A DNA stretch of 64,000 nucleotides from Ferruginibacter sp. HRS2-29 (GCF_024343615.1 NZ_RJUB01000005.1:62001-126000), one strand, 5' to 3'; positions 32,823 through 42,901 are shown, counted from the first letter of the stretch. Numbers and translations are program-made. Notes: generated from the letters alone by a model not told the origin.

Positions 32823-34253
32823 TTACAATTTCAATCCCAGCCCTTTATAAAATTCCAGCACTTTCATTTTAAACACGTAATCAAACTGGTTGAGGGTGTA
32901 TTCCAGTTTTGCCCTCAGCAGGTTGTTTTGCGTGGTGATGAGGTCATAAGTATTGAGCATGCCTACATCAAATCTTTTTTGTGCGTAACCGAATGTCTTT
33001 TCATTCATGGCTACAGACTTGGCGCTGGCGTTGAATTTTTCCAAAGCGATCAGCACAGAGTTGTACGCCGAAAATATATCCTGTTTCAGTTTTTGATTGT
33101 CTTGTTCTTTCTGTATCAGCAGGCTTTCCCTGTTGAGTTTGCTGCGTTGGTAATTGGCACGTAAGGTTCCCCCGCTGAAAATAGGCACACTCAGGTTCAA
33201 TCCTATCGTTTGGCGGAAGTTGTCATTCAGCTGTGTTCCAAATGCGGCGGATCTTACATCCGGTCCGCCTTTCACAAATTCCGGAGTAAGTACCGGATAG
33301 TTTGTACCACCTACATTTACCACTGCAGCGCTGTTCTGGTAGCCGGAAATAACCACGCCTGGCGTTCGGGAATCAAGGTAGTTGGTACCCAGGTTTCCAA
33401 ACGCGGATAATGTGGGATACATAGCACCTTTATTGGCTGCAATATTTTTTTCAGCTGCTTTCAGCTTCAGTTCGTTGTAGCGCTGCAAAGGCATATTCTG
33501 AAGTGCCATGGCATACACCATTTCGGGCACAAGGTCGGCAAGGGATTCTAGCGGGATGCTTTCCACCGGTGGTGTATCCACCTGGAAGTCGGCGGCCGCA
33601 TCGATGTTCATGTAAGACTTCAACGTAAGAATATTCTGTGTTACCGCCCCTTTTGCTGTGATGTAGTTTACACTGTCGAGCGCCAGCTGTGCTTCCAGTT
33701 GCGTGGCATTGAGTTCAGGCAGTGAGCCGGCTTTCACCAGTTTTAATGTGTTGGTCAGTTGAGCCTGCGTCTGCTGTATCTGTACCACGGTGATCTTTTG
33801 CTGCTCTACCGATAATAAGATCTGCAGGTAAGCATTGGCGGCAGTGAGGGCTATGTCGTTCTTTACCTTGTCTACATTGGCTTTAGCTGCTTCCACTTCC
33901 CATTCATTAGCGGCAATGGTGTTGCGTTTACTGTAAAAATTGAATATGTCGGCGCTGCTCTGAAGCTGTGTGGAAGAAGTAAAACTCGTTTGCGTAACGC
34001 GGCTGAAATCGGTAGGGGACTGATAACTACCATTGTTCAGCGCTCCATTGGTGCTGAAGATCAGTGAAGGCCAGCGCGACATCTTACTTTGTTTGTAGGT
34101 AAGTTCGGCCTGTCTGGTCTGTACATCTGTAAGCCTGACGGTAATATTATTTGCCATGGCATAATCCACGATTGTACGCAAATTCCATTTTTGCTGGGCA
34201 TTGGCAGAGGTACAGGCTGCAGTTAATCCTATAATCAATATTACAATACGCAT
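32823..34253 (-). CDS. TolC-family outer-membrane efflux protein
   Basis: A TolC-like outer-membrane factor of about 476 residues. ATG34253 is chosen because it begins a normal signal peptide (MRIVILIIGLTAACTSANAQ). The mature part has two long helical repeats (NIALTAANAYLQILLSVEQQ; NQKLKQDIFSAYNSVLIALE), the hallmark of the TolC trimer. It is the first gene of the minus-strand efflux unit with the HlyD adaptor and would form the exit channel. Confidence 0.9.
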   Translation of the reverse strand: MRIVILIIGLTAACTSANAQQKWNLRTIVDYAMANNITVRLTDVQTRQAELTYKQSKMSRWPSLIFSTNGALNNGSYQSPTDFSRVTQTSFTSSTQLQSSADIFNFYSKRNTIAANEWEVEAAKANVDKVKNDIALTAANAYLQILLSVEQQKITVVQIQQTQAQLTNTLKLVKAGSLPELNATQLEAQLALDSVNYITAKGAVTQNILTLKSYMNIDAAADFQVDTPPVESIPLESLADLVPEMVYAMALQNMPLQRYNELKLKAAEKNIAANKGAMYPTLSAFGNLGTNYLDSRTPGVVISGYQNSAAVVNVGGTNYPVLTPEFVKGGPDVRSAAFGTQLNDNFRQTIGLNLSVPIFSGGTLRANYQRSKLNRESLLIQKEQDNQKLKQDIFSAYNSVLIALEKFNASAKSVAMNEKTFGYAQKRFDVGMLNTYDLITTQNNLLRAKLEYTLNQFDYVFKMKVLEFYKGLGLKL

Positions 34254-34453
34254 GAGCAAATGTATTATTTGTATTGGTAAGTTGTGCCACAAAGTTATGA
34301 ATGGTAGTATTATCCTGCGATATTATATTTCAAATAAATATAATAAAAAAAATTTCTCATATCTGTCCGCAGCTTTGATTTTCGGCGACGGATTAGGGAG
34401 TATCAACAGAAATCCTATATCTTTATTTTTCAAAACTAACTACCGTATAACGC

Positions 34454-36391
34454 ATGAGAACAATTCTTTTGGGAATTGCCTGTATGATGGCAATGCCATG
34501 TCTGCAAGCGCAGGACAAACTGGACAATTTTGGTAAGATCACTAAAGCCGACCTCGAACTAAAAACCTGCGATTTTGACCCCGATGCATCTGCCTATTGC
34601 CTGATAGACCTTGGCGAAGTGTCTTACAACTTCACTCCCGGCGGAGTAAATGTAGAGACCAATTTCCGCAAGCGCATCAAGATATTGAAGGAAGATGGCA
34701 ACAAAAAAGCCGATATCAAGATCCGTTATTACAGCAAGGAAAATTATGAGGAAGTGACCAATATAGGGGCTTATGTCTATAATCTCGATGATGCCGGAAA
34801 TATCCTCACCACAAAGCTGGAGAAGAACCTGATCTATGATAAAAAAGTAGACAGCCGTTTTTCGGAAGTATCTTTTGCGATACCGGAAGTAAAAGTGGGT
34901 AGCGTGATAGAATATAAGTACAGGGTTACCAAAAAGAATGGCGTCAGCGATATTGAAGACTGGTATTTCCAATCGGATATTCCTGTACGTTACAGCGCTT
35001 ACAACCTGAGGGTGCCAGAGTATTTCGATTTTCAATACCAGGTTACCCGCAGGCAGGAGATCGATATTCATAAATCCAGGCGCCCCGAAGATGGCCAGTG
35101 GTTCATCATGCACAATATCCCTCACCTGAAAGAAGAACCCTATATGAGCGGTTTCAGGGATTACCTGCAACGGGTAGATTTTCAATTATCTACCATCACC
35201 CCGCCAAACAGTATGACGATCGATTTCAGGAGTACCTGGAAAAAACTCGGTGAAGACCTTCTCGAGAGAGAATGGTTTGGGCTGCAGTTCAAAAAGAACA
35301 TCTCCGGCACCGGGGCACCTTTGAAAGCGTTGCTGGCCAATGCCCGTACACAAAAACAAAAGATAGATGCGGTCTATAAATTCGTTCAGACAAACATGAG
35401 CTGGAATGGTCACAACTCATACGGATCTCTCGATGGGGTAAAGGATGCGTGGGATAAAAAAAGCGGCAGTACTGGCGATATCAACCTGATATTGCTGAAC
35501 CTTTTGCTGGATAATAAGATCAAGGCTTACCCGATTCTGATCAGCACCCGCGACAACGGAAGAATAAATCCTCTGCTGCCGTTCCTCGATCAGTTCAATG
35601 GCGTGTATGTATATGCAGAGCCGGGAGATGGCATGCAGCCGATGGTGATGAATGCCGCGGATAAATACAACCCGTCGGATATGTACCCTTACGATGTGCA
35701 GTTGACCTCTGCCCTGGTGGTTGGAAAAGATATCACCCAGATAGTATCGATTGAAGATCCGTCGAAGAAGCTGAAACACGTGGTGAATCTTTTTATGCAG
35801 ATAGACGAAGCTGGCAAGATCGAAGGGAATGCTACAGTAAACAGTTTTGAATATGGTAAAAATATCCGCAGGAAAACCTATGATGATAATAACCTGGGGA
35901 AATTCTTTGCAGATAACGAAGGCATCAAAATAACGGTGGATTCTATGGAAGTGCAAAATCAGCAGAAAGACAGCCTTCCACTTCTGCAAAAAGTTTATTT
36001 CTCGGGCAACATACAGCAGTCCGGCGAATACGGGTTCATTCCGTACAATCTTTTCACCGGGCTGGCAAAAAATCCTTTTGTTGCGGAAGAGCGTTCTTCC
36101 GACATCGATTTCGGATTCAACCAGTCGTTCACGATCATCGGTAATTACACCATCCCGGTTGATTTTGAATATGAAGAATTACCCAAGAATATCCGTATGA
36201 TATTGCCGGATAGCAGCATCATGATGACGAGGCTGATCCAGAAAAATGACAACATTTTAAACTTTAAAGTGACCATCGATTTTCAGCGTTCTGTTTATAC
36301 CGCGGAAGAATACCCGGATGTAAAGGAAGTGTACAAAAGGATCTTCGCATTCCTCAACGAACATGTGGTGATCAAAAAGAAGAAAAAATAA
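34454..36391 (+). CDS. DUF3857-transglutaminase-like protein (first of a tandem pair)
   Basis: A 645-residue secreted protein with a signal peptide (ILLGIACMMAMPCLQAQ), a DUF3857 beta region in the first half and a transglutaminase-like domain near residues 290-390. The classical Cys is not evident at the expected spot (SGSTGDINLILLNLL, where family members have GxCxD), so catalytic activity is doubtful. The C-terminal third is beta-rich. It is followed 21 bases later by a second copy of the family; tandem pairs are common in Bacteroidota and their role is unknown. Confidence 0.85.
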   Translation: MRTILLGIACMMAMPCLQAQDKLDNFGKITKADLELKTCDFDPDASAYCLIDLGEVSYNFTPGGVNVETNFRKRIKILKEDGNKKADIKIRYYSKENYEEVTNIGAYVYNLDDAGNILTTKLEKNLIYDKKVDSRFSEVSFAIPEVKVGSVIEYKYRVTKKNGVSDIEDWYFQSDIPVRYSAYNLRVPEYFDFQYQVTRRQEIDIHKSRRPEDGQWFIMHNIPHLKEEPYMSGFRDYLQRVDFQLSTITPPNSMTIDFRSTWKKLGEDLLEREWFGLQFKKNISGTGAPLKALLANARTQKQKIDAVYKFVQTNMSWNGHNSYGSLDGVKDAWDKKSGSTGDINLILLNLLLDNKIKAYPILISTRDNGRINPLLPFLDQFNGVYVYAEPGDGMQPMVMNAADKYNPSDMYPYDVQLTSALVVGKDITQIVSIEDPSKKLKHVVNLFMQIDEAGKIEGNATVNSFEYGKNIRRKTYDDNNLGKFFADNEGIKITVDSMEVQNQQKDSLPLLQKVYFSGNIQQSGEYGFIPYNLFTGLAKNPFVAEERSSDIDFGFNQSFTIIGNYTIPVDFEYEELPKNIRMILPDSSIMMTRLIQKNDNILNFKVTIDFQRSVYTAEEYPDVKEVYKRIFAFLNEHVVIKKKKK

Positions 36392-36412
36392 TTTAACCGA
36401 TAAAATCCTGGC

Positions 36413-38314
36413 ATGAGATCGAATATCCTTTTAAGCGGCCTGCTGCTGCTCTCCGGAGCCGCCAATGCCCAGTTTGGTTCCTATAGTGCTTTCACGATTC
36501 CCGATTCGCTGCGCAAAGATGCAGACGCGGTGATCAGGGAAGACTATAGAAAATTCAAAGTGAAAAGCATTGACAATGCGTCCATGGAAGTGCATACCGT
36601 TGTGACGATCTTCAACGAGAATGCCAGCGAGCACCAGACATTTTATGAATGGTCCGATAAATTTCACGTGCTCGACGATGCTGAAGTAAAAGTCTACAAT
36701 GCCATGGGCAAAGAACTCAATAAGTACAGCAAAAAAGAAATGCGTACGGTGGCTTATGGCGATGGATTGGTAGAAGATGGCAAGCTTACATATTTTACCG
36801 TAACTGCACCGGTTTATCCAATCACAATCGAACAGACTTATACCATCAAGTTCAAAGGCCTGCTGGATTACCCGGACAATTCCATATTGAGCCCCGGGGT
36901 AGCCACCGAACATTTTTTATACAGCGTGGAAGTGCCTACAGAACTGGGCTTGCGTTATAAAGTTTTGAACTACACAGCCGCTCCTGTCAAAGAAGTGCAA
37001 AAGGATATTTCGCTTTATACATGGGATATCAAAAATCTGAAAGCTATCAAGCGTGAAGCCAATAGCGGGCCAACAGACCGTTATTATCCCATCATCCGTG
37101 TGGCGCCCAACAAGTTCAGCATGGCGGGTTATGATGGCGATATGACAAGCTGGAAAAATTTTGGCCAGTGGTCTTACAACCTGATCGGTAAGGATAACCA
37201 GTTGTCGGAAAAATCTGCCGCTATCATCCGCGACCTGGTAAAGAATGCCACAAGCGATGAAGAAAAAATGCGCATACTCTACCGTTACATGCAGCGGAAT
37301 ATGCGTTACGTAAGCATACAGCTCGGCATCGGTGGGTGGAAACCTTTCAGTGCAGATTTTGTTCAGGAAAAAAAATACGGCGATTGCAAGGCATTGAGTA
37401 ATTACATGCAGGCCGCTTTGCAAACAGTGGGTATAAAAAGTTATTATGCCATCATCAACGCAGATGCGAATGCCACACCTGCCATGGAAGATTTTCCTTC
37501 GAGCCCTTTCAATCATGCTATTTTATGCGTTCCGCAAAAGAACGACACCATCTGGCTGGAATGTACCAGCAACACAGCTGATTTTGGCGTGCTGGGAGAT
37601 TTTACCGAAAACAGGAAAGCCTTGCTGGTAACGGAAAACGGTGGTGTGCTGGTGTCTACACCGGCCAGCCGTCCTTCGGCCAATATATTTTCGAGCCATA
37701 CCGATGTGGAAGTTTCAGAAGACGGATCGGGTAGCCTCGCTACCATATTGAAAGGTTCGGGAGAATTCAAGCAGGAACAACTGCATTACCTCCATCAGAA
37801 AAGTGCGGATGAAATGCGCAAATATTTTATCAAAGACCTGGATTGGAAAACACCCGATCGCTCGGAGATCACCGCTGGTAACCGCGAAGAAACCCCGTAC
37901 ATCACTACCGCTAAAATGCAGTACAACCAGTTCTATATTTTTAAGGCGGGAAGTAAAATGTTTTTGCCGACGAGGGTATATAATTTCTTTGATGAAACCA
38001 TCAATGATAATACAAAACGCAAACAGGATTATTTCTTTTCTTTTCCTTATACAAAAACGGATACGGTAAGTTTTGCATTACCCAAAGGATACCTTGTTGA
38101 AGAATTGCCGAAAGGAAAGTCTATCAGCAACGGTTTTGCGAAATATAATTCCCGGTACGAATGGGATAAAGTTACCGGAAAAGTAACGGTGTATGCCAGC
38201 ATCGAGATCATCAAGCACCTGGTAGAAGCCAAAGACTACGAGCGGTTGATGAATTTCAAAAAAGAAGTGGACGACGATATCAGCCAGAAAATAGTAGTGA
38301 AAAAAGAAGGATGA
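36413..38314 (+). CDS. DUF3857-transglutaminase-like protein (second of the pair)
   Basis: A 633-residue secreted protein with signal peptide (LLSGLLLLSGAANAQ), a DUF3857 domain and a transglutaminase-like core. Here the catalytic-type Cys is present in KKYGDCKALSNYMQAAL, with a possible His in SSPFNHAILCV and Asp/Asn later. This differs from the upstream paralogue, which lacks the Cys. It is probably co-transcribed with it and ends at a strong terminator at 38462. Confidence 0.87.
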   Translation: MRSNILLSGLLLLSGAANAQFGSYSAFTIPDSLRKDADAVIREDYRKFKVKSIDNASMEVHTVVTIFNENASEHQTFYEWSDKFHVLDDAEVKVYNAMGKELNKYSKKEMRTVAYGDGLVEDGKLTYFTVTAPVYPITIEQTYTIKFKGLLDYPDNSILSPGVATEHFLYSVEVPTELGLRYKVLNYTAAPVKEVQKDISLYTWDIKNLKAIKREANSGPTDRYYPIIRVAPNKFSMAGYDGDMTSWKNFGQWSYNLIGKDNQLSEKSAAIIRDLVKNATSDEEKMRILYRYMQRNMRYVSIQLGIGGWKPFSADFVQEKKYGDCKALSNYMQAALQTVGIKSYYAIINADANATPAMEDFPSSPFNHAILCVPQKNDTIWLECTSNTADFGVLGDFTENRKALLVTENGGVLVSTPASRPSANIFSSHTDVEVSEDGSGSLATILKGSGEFKQEQLHYLHQKSADEMRKYFIKDLDWKTPDRSEITAGNREETPYITTAKMQYNQFYIFKAGSKMFLPTRVYNFFDETINDNTKRKQDYFFSFPYTKTDTVSFALPKGYLVEELPKGKSISNGFAKYNSRYEWDKVTGKVTVYASIEIIKHLVEAKDYERLMNFKKEVDDDISQKIVVKKEG

Positions 38315-38461
38315 TAGGGGGTGCGGGTGACGGGTTGTGGGTTTATTTAATGGGAGCGAAGCATTCTCTGCGAGACTCTGTTTTCTCCCGTACTCTGCGG
38401 TAAATGAAACCTTCTTTCACACATTGTAACTCAATAAAAATCCCGGAGTTTTTCAAACAGC

Positions 38462-38494
38462 AAACCCCGGAGGTTTTTAAAACCTCCGGGGTTT
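38462..38494. terminator. bidirectional terminator between convergent genes
   Basis: AAACCCCGGAGGTTTT (38462-38477) and AAAACCTCCGGGGTTT (38479-38494) are exact reverse complements with A/T-rich flanks on both sides. It separates the DUF3857 pair from the convergent PLP enzyme gene. Confidence 0.88.
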
Positions 38495-38503
38495 ATAAAA
38501 ACA

Positions 38504-39673
38504 TCAACTGTTATTCATTGAGTCAAAACCTCTTTCAAGATCTTTTATCAGGTAGTCTGCATCTTCCAGCCCCACGTATAGGCGCAACATCCTATGATCG
38601 GGGTTTTCTGCTTTAAAAAAAGAGCGTTGCATTCCCGAACATTTTGGAATGATCAGGCTTTCGTGCCCGCCCCAACTCACCGCCATTAAGATGTGCCGCA
38701 GGTTTTCGCAAAATCTTTCTACCTGCAATACGTTATCGGCTTTGATCACAAAAGTGAGCAATCCACATACGCCGTTCATTTGTTTTTTCGCCAGTTCCAG
38801 CTGCGGAAAATCTTCATCAAAAGGAAAGATCACTGATTCTACCTGTGGATGCTTTTTTAAAAATGAAAGAACGGTATGGGTAGTTTTGGTGATATGCTCC
38901 AGCCTCACCGGCAATGTGCGGAGCCCGCGGATGAGCAGCCATGCATTGAAAGGCTGTATACCGCTGCCGATGTTCATGTATTCGCTGTTGAATATCTTGG
39001 TAATCATTTCTTTCCTGCCACTGAGCACGCCCGCTACCACATCGCTGTGACCGCTGATATACTTTGTGGCGGATTGCAGCACAAGGTCTATTCCCATTTC
39101 AACCGGGCGCTGATAAATGGGTGTACAATAACTATTGTCGCAAATGGTGATGATGTTTTTTGATCTGGCCAGTTCTGCCACGGCGCTCAGATCCTGCAAC
39201 GCATAATCCCAGCTGTTGGGGCTTTCGAGATAGATCACGGTGGTATTTGGCAATATCGCCCGCTCAAAATTTTCGATCTCACGGCCATCGATATACGAAG
39301 TTGTTACGCCAAAGCGGGGCAATATCACGTTGAACATTTTTTGCGCCCACGCATAAGGTTTGTCTACACTCACAATATGATCGCCGGCTTTTACATTGGC
39401 CAGCACGGCCGCAAAAATGGCTGCAACGCCACTGTTGAACACCAGGCAATCTTCGGCGGCATCCAATGCTGCCAGCTTTTTTCGCAGGATATCCACCGTA
39501 GGGTTCAGTCCGCGGCTGTACAAAAAAGCAGAATATTCATCGGCAAAAGCCTGTCGCATGTCGTTCACTTTTTTGAAAGCAAAATTGCTGCTCTGCATAA
39601 TCGGCGGTGCAACGGCATTGAAGTAATTTTCGCGGTCCTCCGCCAGTTCGTTGATGATGTATGAAATGTCCAT
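38504..39673 (-). CDS. Cys/Met metabolism PLP-dependent enzyme (cystathionine gamma-synthase/lyase-like)
   Basis: A 389-residue PLP enzyme of the trans-sulfuration family. The PLP lysine is in LQSATKYISGHSDVVAGVL; other family segments are YSRGLNPTVDILRKKLAALD and VFNSGVAAIFAAVLANVK. It could be a gamma-synthase, gamma-lyase or methionine gamma-lyase; residues deciding this cannot be judged by eye. The genes for a VOC protein and an amino-acid permease are upstream on the same strand, which fits an amino-acid unit. Confidence 0.88.
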   Translation of the reverse strand: MDISYIINELAEDRENYFNAVAPPIMQSSNFAFKKVNDMRQAFADEYSAFLYSRGLNPTVDILRKKLAALDAAEDCLVFNSGVAAIFAAVLANVKAGDHIVSVDKPYAWAQKMFNVILPRFGVTTSYIDGREIENFERAILPNTTVIYLESPNSWDYALQDLSAVAELARSKNIITICDNSYCTPIYQRPVEMGIDLVLQSATKYISGHSDVVAGVLSGRKEMITKIFNSEYMNIGSGIQPFNAWLLIRGLRTLPVRLEHITKTTHTVLSFLKKHPQVESVIFPFDEDFPQLELAKKQMNGVCGLLTFVIKADNVLQVERFCENLRHILMAVSWGGHESLIIPKCSGMQRSFFKAENPDHRMLRLYVGLEDADYLIKDLERGFDSMNNS

Positions 39674-39687
39674 GATGAAATGAAAGA

Positions 39688-40035
39688 TTAAGCGCCTGCA
39701 ATGAGGCCAATGAAATTACCAAACGGGTCGGCAATGATTGCCACTTCTATAGGTCCGCCGACATTGGTGATGGGCGACGCCAGTTGGCCACCGAGCGCCA
39801 AGGATTTTTCTACCGCCTGGTGTATATCCGCTACCGCCCAGTAAGCCGTACTCTGGTTGCCGGGTGTGGTGTTTTCCATATCCGGGTCGAGCCCGAGTTC
39901 GGAGCCGCCGATATTGAACCCGACATAAAATGGTTCATCAAAATAGGGTTCAGCACCTGCCAATGCCGTATACCACTCTTTTGCTTTTTGCAGATCGGCG
40001 ACTTTATAAATTACCGTTCTCAGTTTCTGTAACAT
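39688..40035 (-). CDS. VOC (glyoxalase/bleomycin resistance fold) protein
   Basis: A 115-residue single-domain VOC protein (MLQKLRTVIYKVADLQKAKE at the start, VAIIADPFGNFIGLI at the end). Such proteins bind a metal and act on small molecules; the substrate is unknown. It overlaps the upstream permease gene by 32 bases and precedes the PLP enzyme by 14 bases, so the three form one minus-strand operon. Confidence 0.85.
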   Translation of the reverse strand: MLQKLRTVIYKVADLQKAKEWYTALAGAEPYFDEPFYVGFNIGGSELGLDPDMENTTPGNQSTAYWAVADIHQAVEKSLALGGQLASPITNVGGPIEVAIIADPFGNFIGLIAGA

Positions 40036-41362
40036 TCTGTAATTGTTTTTTTCTGTGAAATAAAAAATAGATCAGTATGAATGCGATCAGCACTATGAGC
40101 CCGGTGAGTGCTGCTGTGGGGTCTGCTACCGCAATGCTGTAGCCTACAAAAATATATGCGAGCATGAAGATGATGGGTAGCAACGGAAACAATTTCATCT
40201 TATAGATACCGGTGTTGTCCAGGGCTTTCGTTTTTTTGCGGAACCAGAATATTGTGGCGCTGCTGAGCACCATCCCGAAACAATCGAGGAAGATGCTGAA
40301 CGTGAGTATGCGCTCAAATTGCTGCGAAAAGAAAAGGATGATGATGCAGATGATGGCGAAGGTAGTAAGTGAAAATGTGAGCACATCGGTCTTTGGGTTT
40401 TGCTGCGCAAAAACTTTCGGTAAGCCACCGTCATCGCCCATGGCATACATCACTCTCGGATTGCTGAGCAACAATCCATTTACATAAGCCAGCACGCCCA
40501 GAAATAAAAAGCCTGAAAAGATAGTGGCGCCGGTCTTTCCGAAGATCTTATCGACGACCACATAGGCGATCTCACGTTCCCCCTTCATCTGTTGAAACCC
40601 TATTAGTTTATAATAGCTGAGATTGACCAAAAGATATACCGCGATGATGATAATGATGCCGATGAAAATGCCCCGCGGGATATTTTTGGAAGGCTGTTTT
40701 ACTTCGTTGCCAAAGTTGATGGTCTGCTGGTAACCGCCATAGGTAAAGGATACAGCGATCAGGCTTACACCCAGGCTCTTCACCCAATCGCTCCAGGTAA
40801 AAGCGGAATCAACCGGCGCTACATCCGTTTGCACCGCATATTTCTCCGGAAAGAATAAAGCCACAATCAATAAAAGCAACATGCCGATCTTGATCAGCAT
40901 AAGCACATTTTGTGTTTTCGAGCTCATTTTCAACCCCATCAGGTTGATGATATAAAACAGCACGATAGCGCCGCAGCTGACCAATGCTTTGTGGATGTCG
41001 CTGAAATTTCCCGGAAATAATTTCAGGAGATAACCGCTGCCGATCAGCGCTACGCCGCTCAGGCTTGCGGCATTACTCACCAGGATGATGCAGTTGATGG
41101 CAAACGCGATGCTGGGATGATAAGCTTTTGCAAACACTTTGTAATAGCCGCCCGTAACGGGATAGCGGCTGCCGATCTCCGCATAGGTGAGTGCGCCACA
41201 CAATGCTACTAACCCGCCGATGATCCATGCATTGAAATAAACGGAAGGGTCTATCGCGTCTTTTGCGCTGGTAGCCGCCGTGCGAAAAATGCCCATGCCA
41301 ATTACCAGTCCGATCACGATCATAGTGAAAGAAAAAAGGTTGAGCCGGTTTTTTGTTTGCAT
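40004..41362 (-). CDS. APC-superfamily amino-acid permease
   Basis: A 452-residue integral membrane protein with about 12 helices. The first helix contains VIGLVIGMGIFRTAAT, the substrate-site glycine motif of APC transporters; GGLVALCGALTYAEIGSRYP follows. It probably imports an amino acid used by the PLP enzyme of the same operon. The C-terminal end overlaps the VOC gene. Confidence 0.9.
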   Translation of the reverse strand: MQTKNRLNLFSFTMIVIGLVIGMGIFRTAATSAKDAIDPSVYFNAWIIGGLVALCGALTYAEIGSRYPVTGGYYKVFAKAYHPSIAFAINCIILVSNAASLSGVALIGSGYLLKLFPGNFSDIHKALVSCGAIVLFYIINLMGLKMSSKTQNVLMLIKIGMLLLLIVALFFPEKYAVQTDVAPVDSAFTWSDWVKSLGVSLIAVSFTYGGYQQTINFGNEVKQPSKNIPRGIFIGIIIIIAVYLLVNLSYYKLIGFQQMKGEREIAYVVVDKIFGKTGATIFSGFLFLGVLAYVNGLLLSNPRVMYAMGDDGGLPKVFAQQNPKTDVLTFSLTTFAIICIIILFFSQQFERILTFSIFLDCFGMVLSSATIFWFRKKTKALDNTGIYKMKLFPLLPIIFMLAYIFVGYSIAVADPTAALTGLIVLIAFILIYFLFHRKKQLQNVTETENGNL

Positions 41363-41389
41363 AATGAAAAGATACGAAGCAATTTATAA

Positions 41390-41478
41390 TGGATAATTAA
41401 ATAATGAGTATATCGGGCGCTGTAGATTTCTACTATTATCCATTATTTAATTATCCATTATCCATTATCTTTGCCGCG
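41390..41478. repeat. intergenic inverted tandem-unit repeat with embedded promoter-like site
   Basis: TAATGGATAATTAAATAATG on the left is mirrored by CATTATTTAATTATCCATTA and further TCCATTATCC units on the right. The last unit reads TATCTTTG (41466-41473), a perfect match to the -7 consensus, 5 bases before the next ATG; a -33 element is not evident. Confidence 0.55.
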
Positions 41479-41853
41479 ATGTTCAGGAAATTAACAGCAA
41501 CGGTACTATTGATGGCGTTTGTAGCCCAAACGTTCAGTGCACCGTTCATACGCCTGGACTACTTTTTCAACCAGGCAGATTATGCAAGGAATTGCGTGAA
41601 CAAAGCCCGCCCGATGCTGCATTGTAATGGTAAGTGCCAGGTGATGAAAAAGATCCAGGCCGAAGAAAAGAAAGAGCAGGAAGAACAGGAGCGTAAAATG
41701 GGAAGTAAAGTTGAGGTGCTCTCTTCCAGGTCTTTTTATGCTACCGGTATTATCGTGGATTTTTTTGAGCCTATAGCCAAACAATACTCTTCTCTCAGCG
41801 GGAAGGATGAAATACAAATGCCCCGTTCGGTTTTCCACCCGCCCTCCTTCTGA
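41479..41853 (+). CDS. small secreted Cys-rich protein (CNGKC motif)
   Basis: A 124-residue protein with a signal peptide (TVLLMAFVAQTFSAPF). The motif RNCVNKARPMLHCNGKCQVM is a recurring Bacteroidota pattern, and an acidic/basic coiled region follows. The cysteine set suggests metal handling, in line with the copper-type genes downstream. ATG41479 is chosen because it starts the signal peptide; upstream frame sequence is repeat. Function unknown. Confidence 0.75.
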   Translation: MFRKLTATVLLMAFVAQTFSAPFIRLDYFFNQADYARNCVNKARPMLHCNGKCQVMKKIQAEEKKEQEEQERKMGSKVEVLSSRSFYATGIIVDFFEPIAKQYSSLSGKDEIQMPRSVFHPPSF

Positions 41854-41936
41854 GTTTTCTATTTAAACTACAGTTTCACATCCTTGCAGAGGGTGTGCCC
41901 GTTACAACTATTTATTAGCGATTAAAAACGGTATGT

Positions 41937-42086
41937 ATGGTACGCCAAAAAAAAATGGACGAGCCATCCATGCTTAACAGTGTGCGCACAGGTGTCACAG
42001 TAGCTCTATGGGGTATACTGATCCTATTGCTGTACATGAACCATGCATGGCTTATCAAAGGATTTAACTATATAATAAACAATTGA
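41937..42086 (+). CDS. 49-residue single-pass membrane micro-protein
   Basis: A short frame in the gap between the Cys-rich protein and MbnP. It encodes a polar start (MVRQKKMDEPSML), one clear membrane helix (VTVALWGILILLLYMNHAW) and a short tail; an internal ATG at 41955 is an alternative start. Position and the helix suggest a real small protein, but there is no independent evidence for translation. Confidence 0.4.
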   Translation: MVRQKKMDEPSMLNSVRTGVTVALWGILILLLYMNHAWLIKGFNYIINN

Positions 42087-42109
42087 ACATTACTAAAACT
42101 AAAACAATC

Positions 42110-42892
42110 ATGAAACATATATTTTTCTTAACGATATCGGCCGCACTACTTTTCACTTCCTGTAAAAAAGATGAGGTAATTGTCACTCCTGAAACGGAAG
42201 GGCAGACAACCATTACTTTTGATGCTAAAGTCGGGGAAAATGATTTTGCCCTGGACCAGAATTTTACCATTGGTGCAAACACGTTTAAGTTTTCTAATTT
42301 CCGTTACTGGATAAGCGGGGTATCATTGATTGATAGCAAAGGCACAGAATATAAGGTTGCTAATTCTTATTATTTAGTGGAAGAAACCAAAGCGGTAGAC
42401 GTGCAGGAAGGAACTTTTACCTATCCTGCCAAAAAAAGAGAAGATGTGGTAATAAAAGGGATACCCGTAGGGGATTATAAGAGCATCCGGTTTTCTGTAG
42501 GTGTGGATGAAACACACAATAACAACCTTAGCCTTCAGGCTGGTGAACTCTCTCAGTTAAGCGGAATGACCAACTCTTCGTGGATGTGGCTCACCAGTTA
42601 CATTTTTACCAGCATACAAGGCACAGTAATCAATGGCGGAGTTACTAAAAATGTCAAGGCCGAAACAGGTTTAAATACTAATTATAAAACAGTTACACTT
42701 GAGCTTCCTTCGGCCATACATATCAGTTCTGCAAAAGCCACAGGCGTTAATGTGAAAGTGGATATAGCGAAAGTAGTGGATGGTATCGATCTGTTTGCCA
42801 ATCCAACGGTGGGCGCTTCCCAGTCGACACTAATGGCGACACTGGCCACCAATTATGGTACCAAGGCATTTTCTGTAATGGGAATCAAATAG
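42110..42892 (+). CDS. MbnP-family lipoprotein (first copy)
   Basis: A 260-residue lipoprotein (AALLFTSCKKD lipobox) of the MbnP family. Typical segments are KFSNFRYWISGVSLID, YYLVEET and the tryptophan-rich SSWMWLTSYIFTSIQG. In characterised MbnP, a tryptophan is oxidised by the partner di-haem enzyme MbnH to build a copper site. The partner gene follows after 9 bases. ATG42110 begins the lipoprotein signal. Confidence 0.88.
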   Translation: MKHIFFLTISAALLFTSCKKDEVIVTPETEGQTTITFDAKVGENDFALDQNFTIGANTFKFSNFRYWISGVSLIDSKGTEYKVANSYYLVEETKAVDVQEGTFTYPAKKREDVVIKGIPVGDYKSIRFSVGVDETHNNNLSLQAGELSQLSGMTNSSWMWLTSYIFTSIQGTVINGGVTKNVKAETGLNTNYKTVTLELPSAIHISSAKATGVNVKVDIAKVVDGIDLFANPTVGASQSTLMATLATNYGTKAFSVMGIK

Positions 42893-42901
42893 CTGCATCC
42901 A

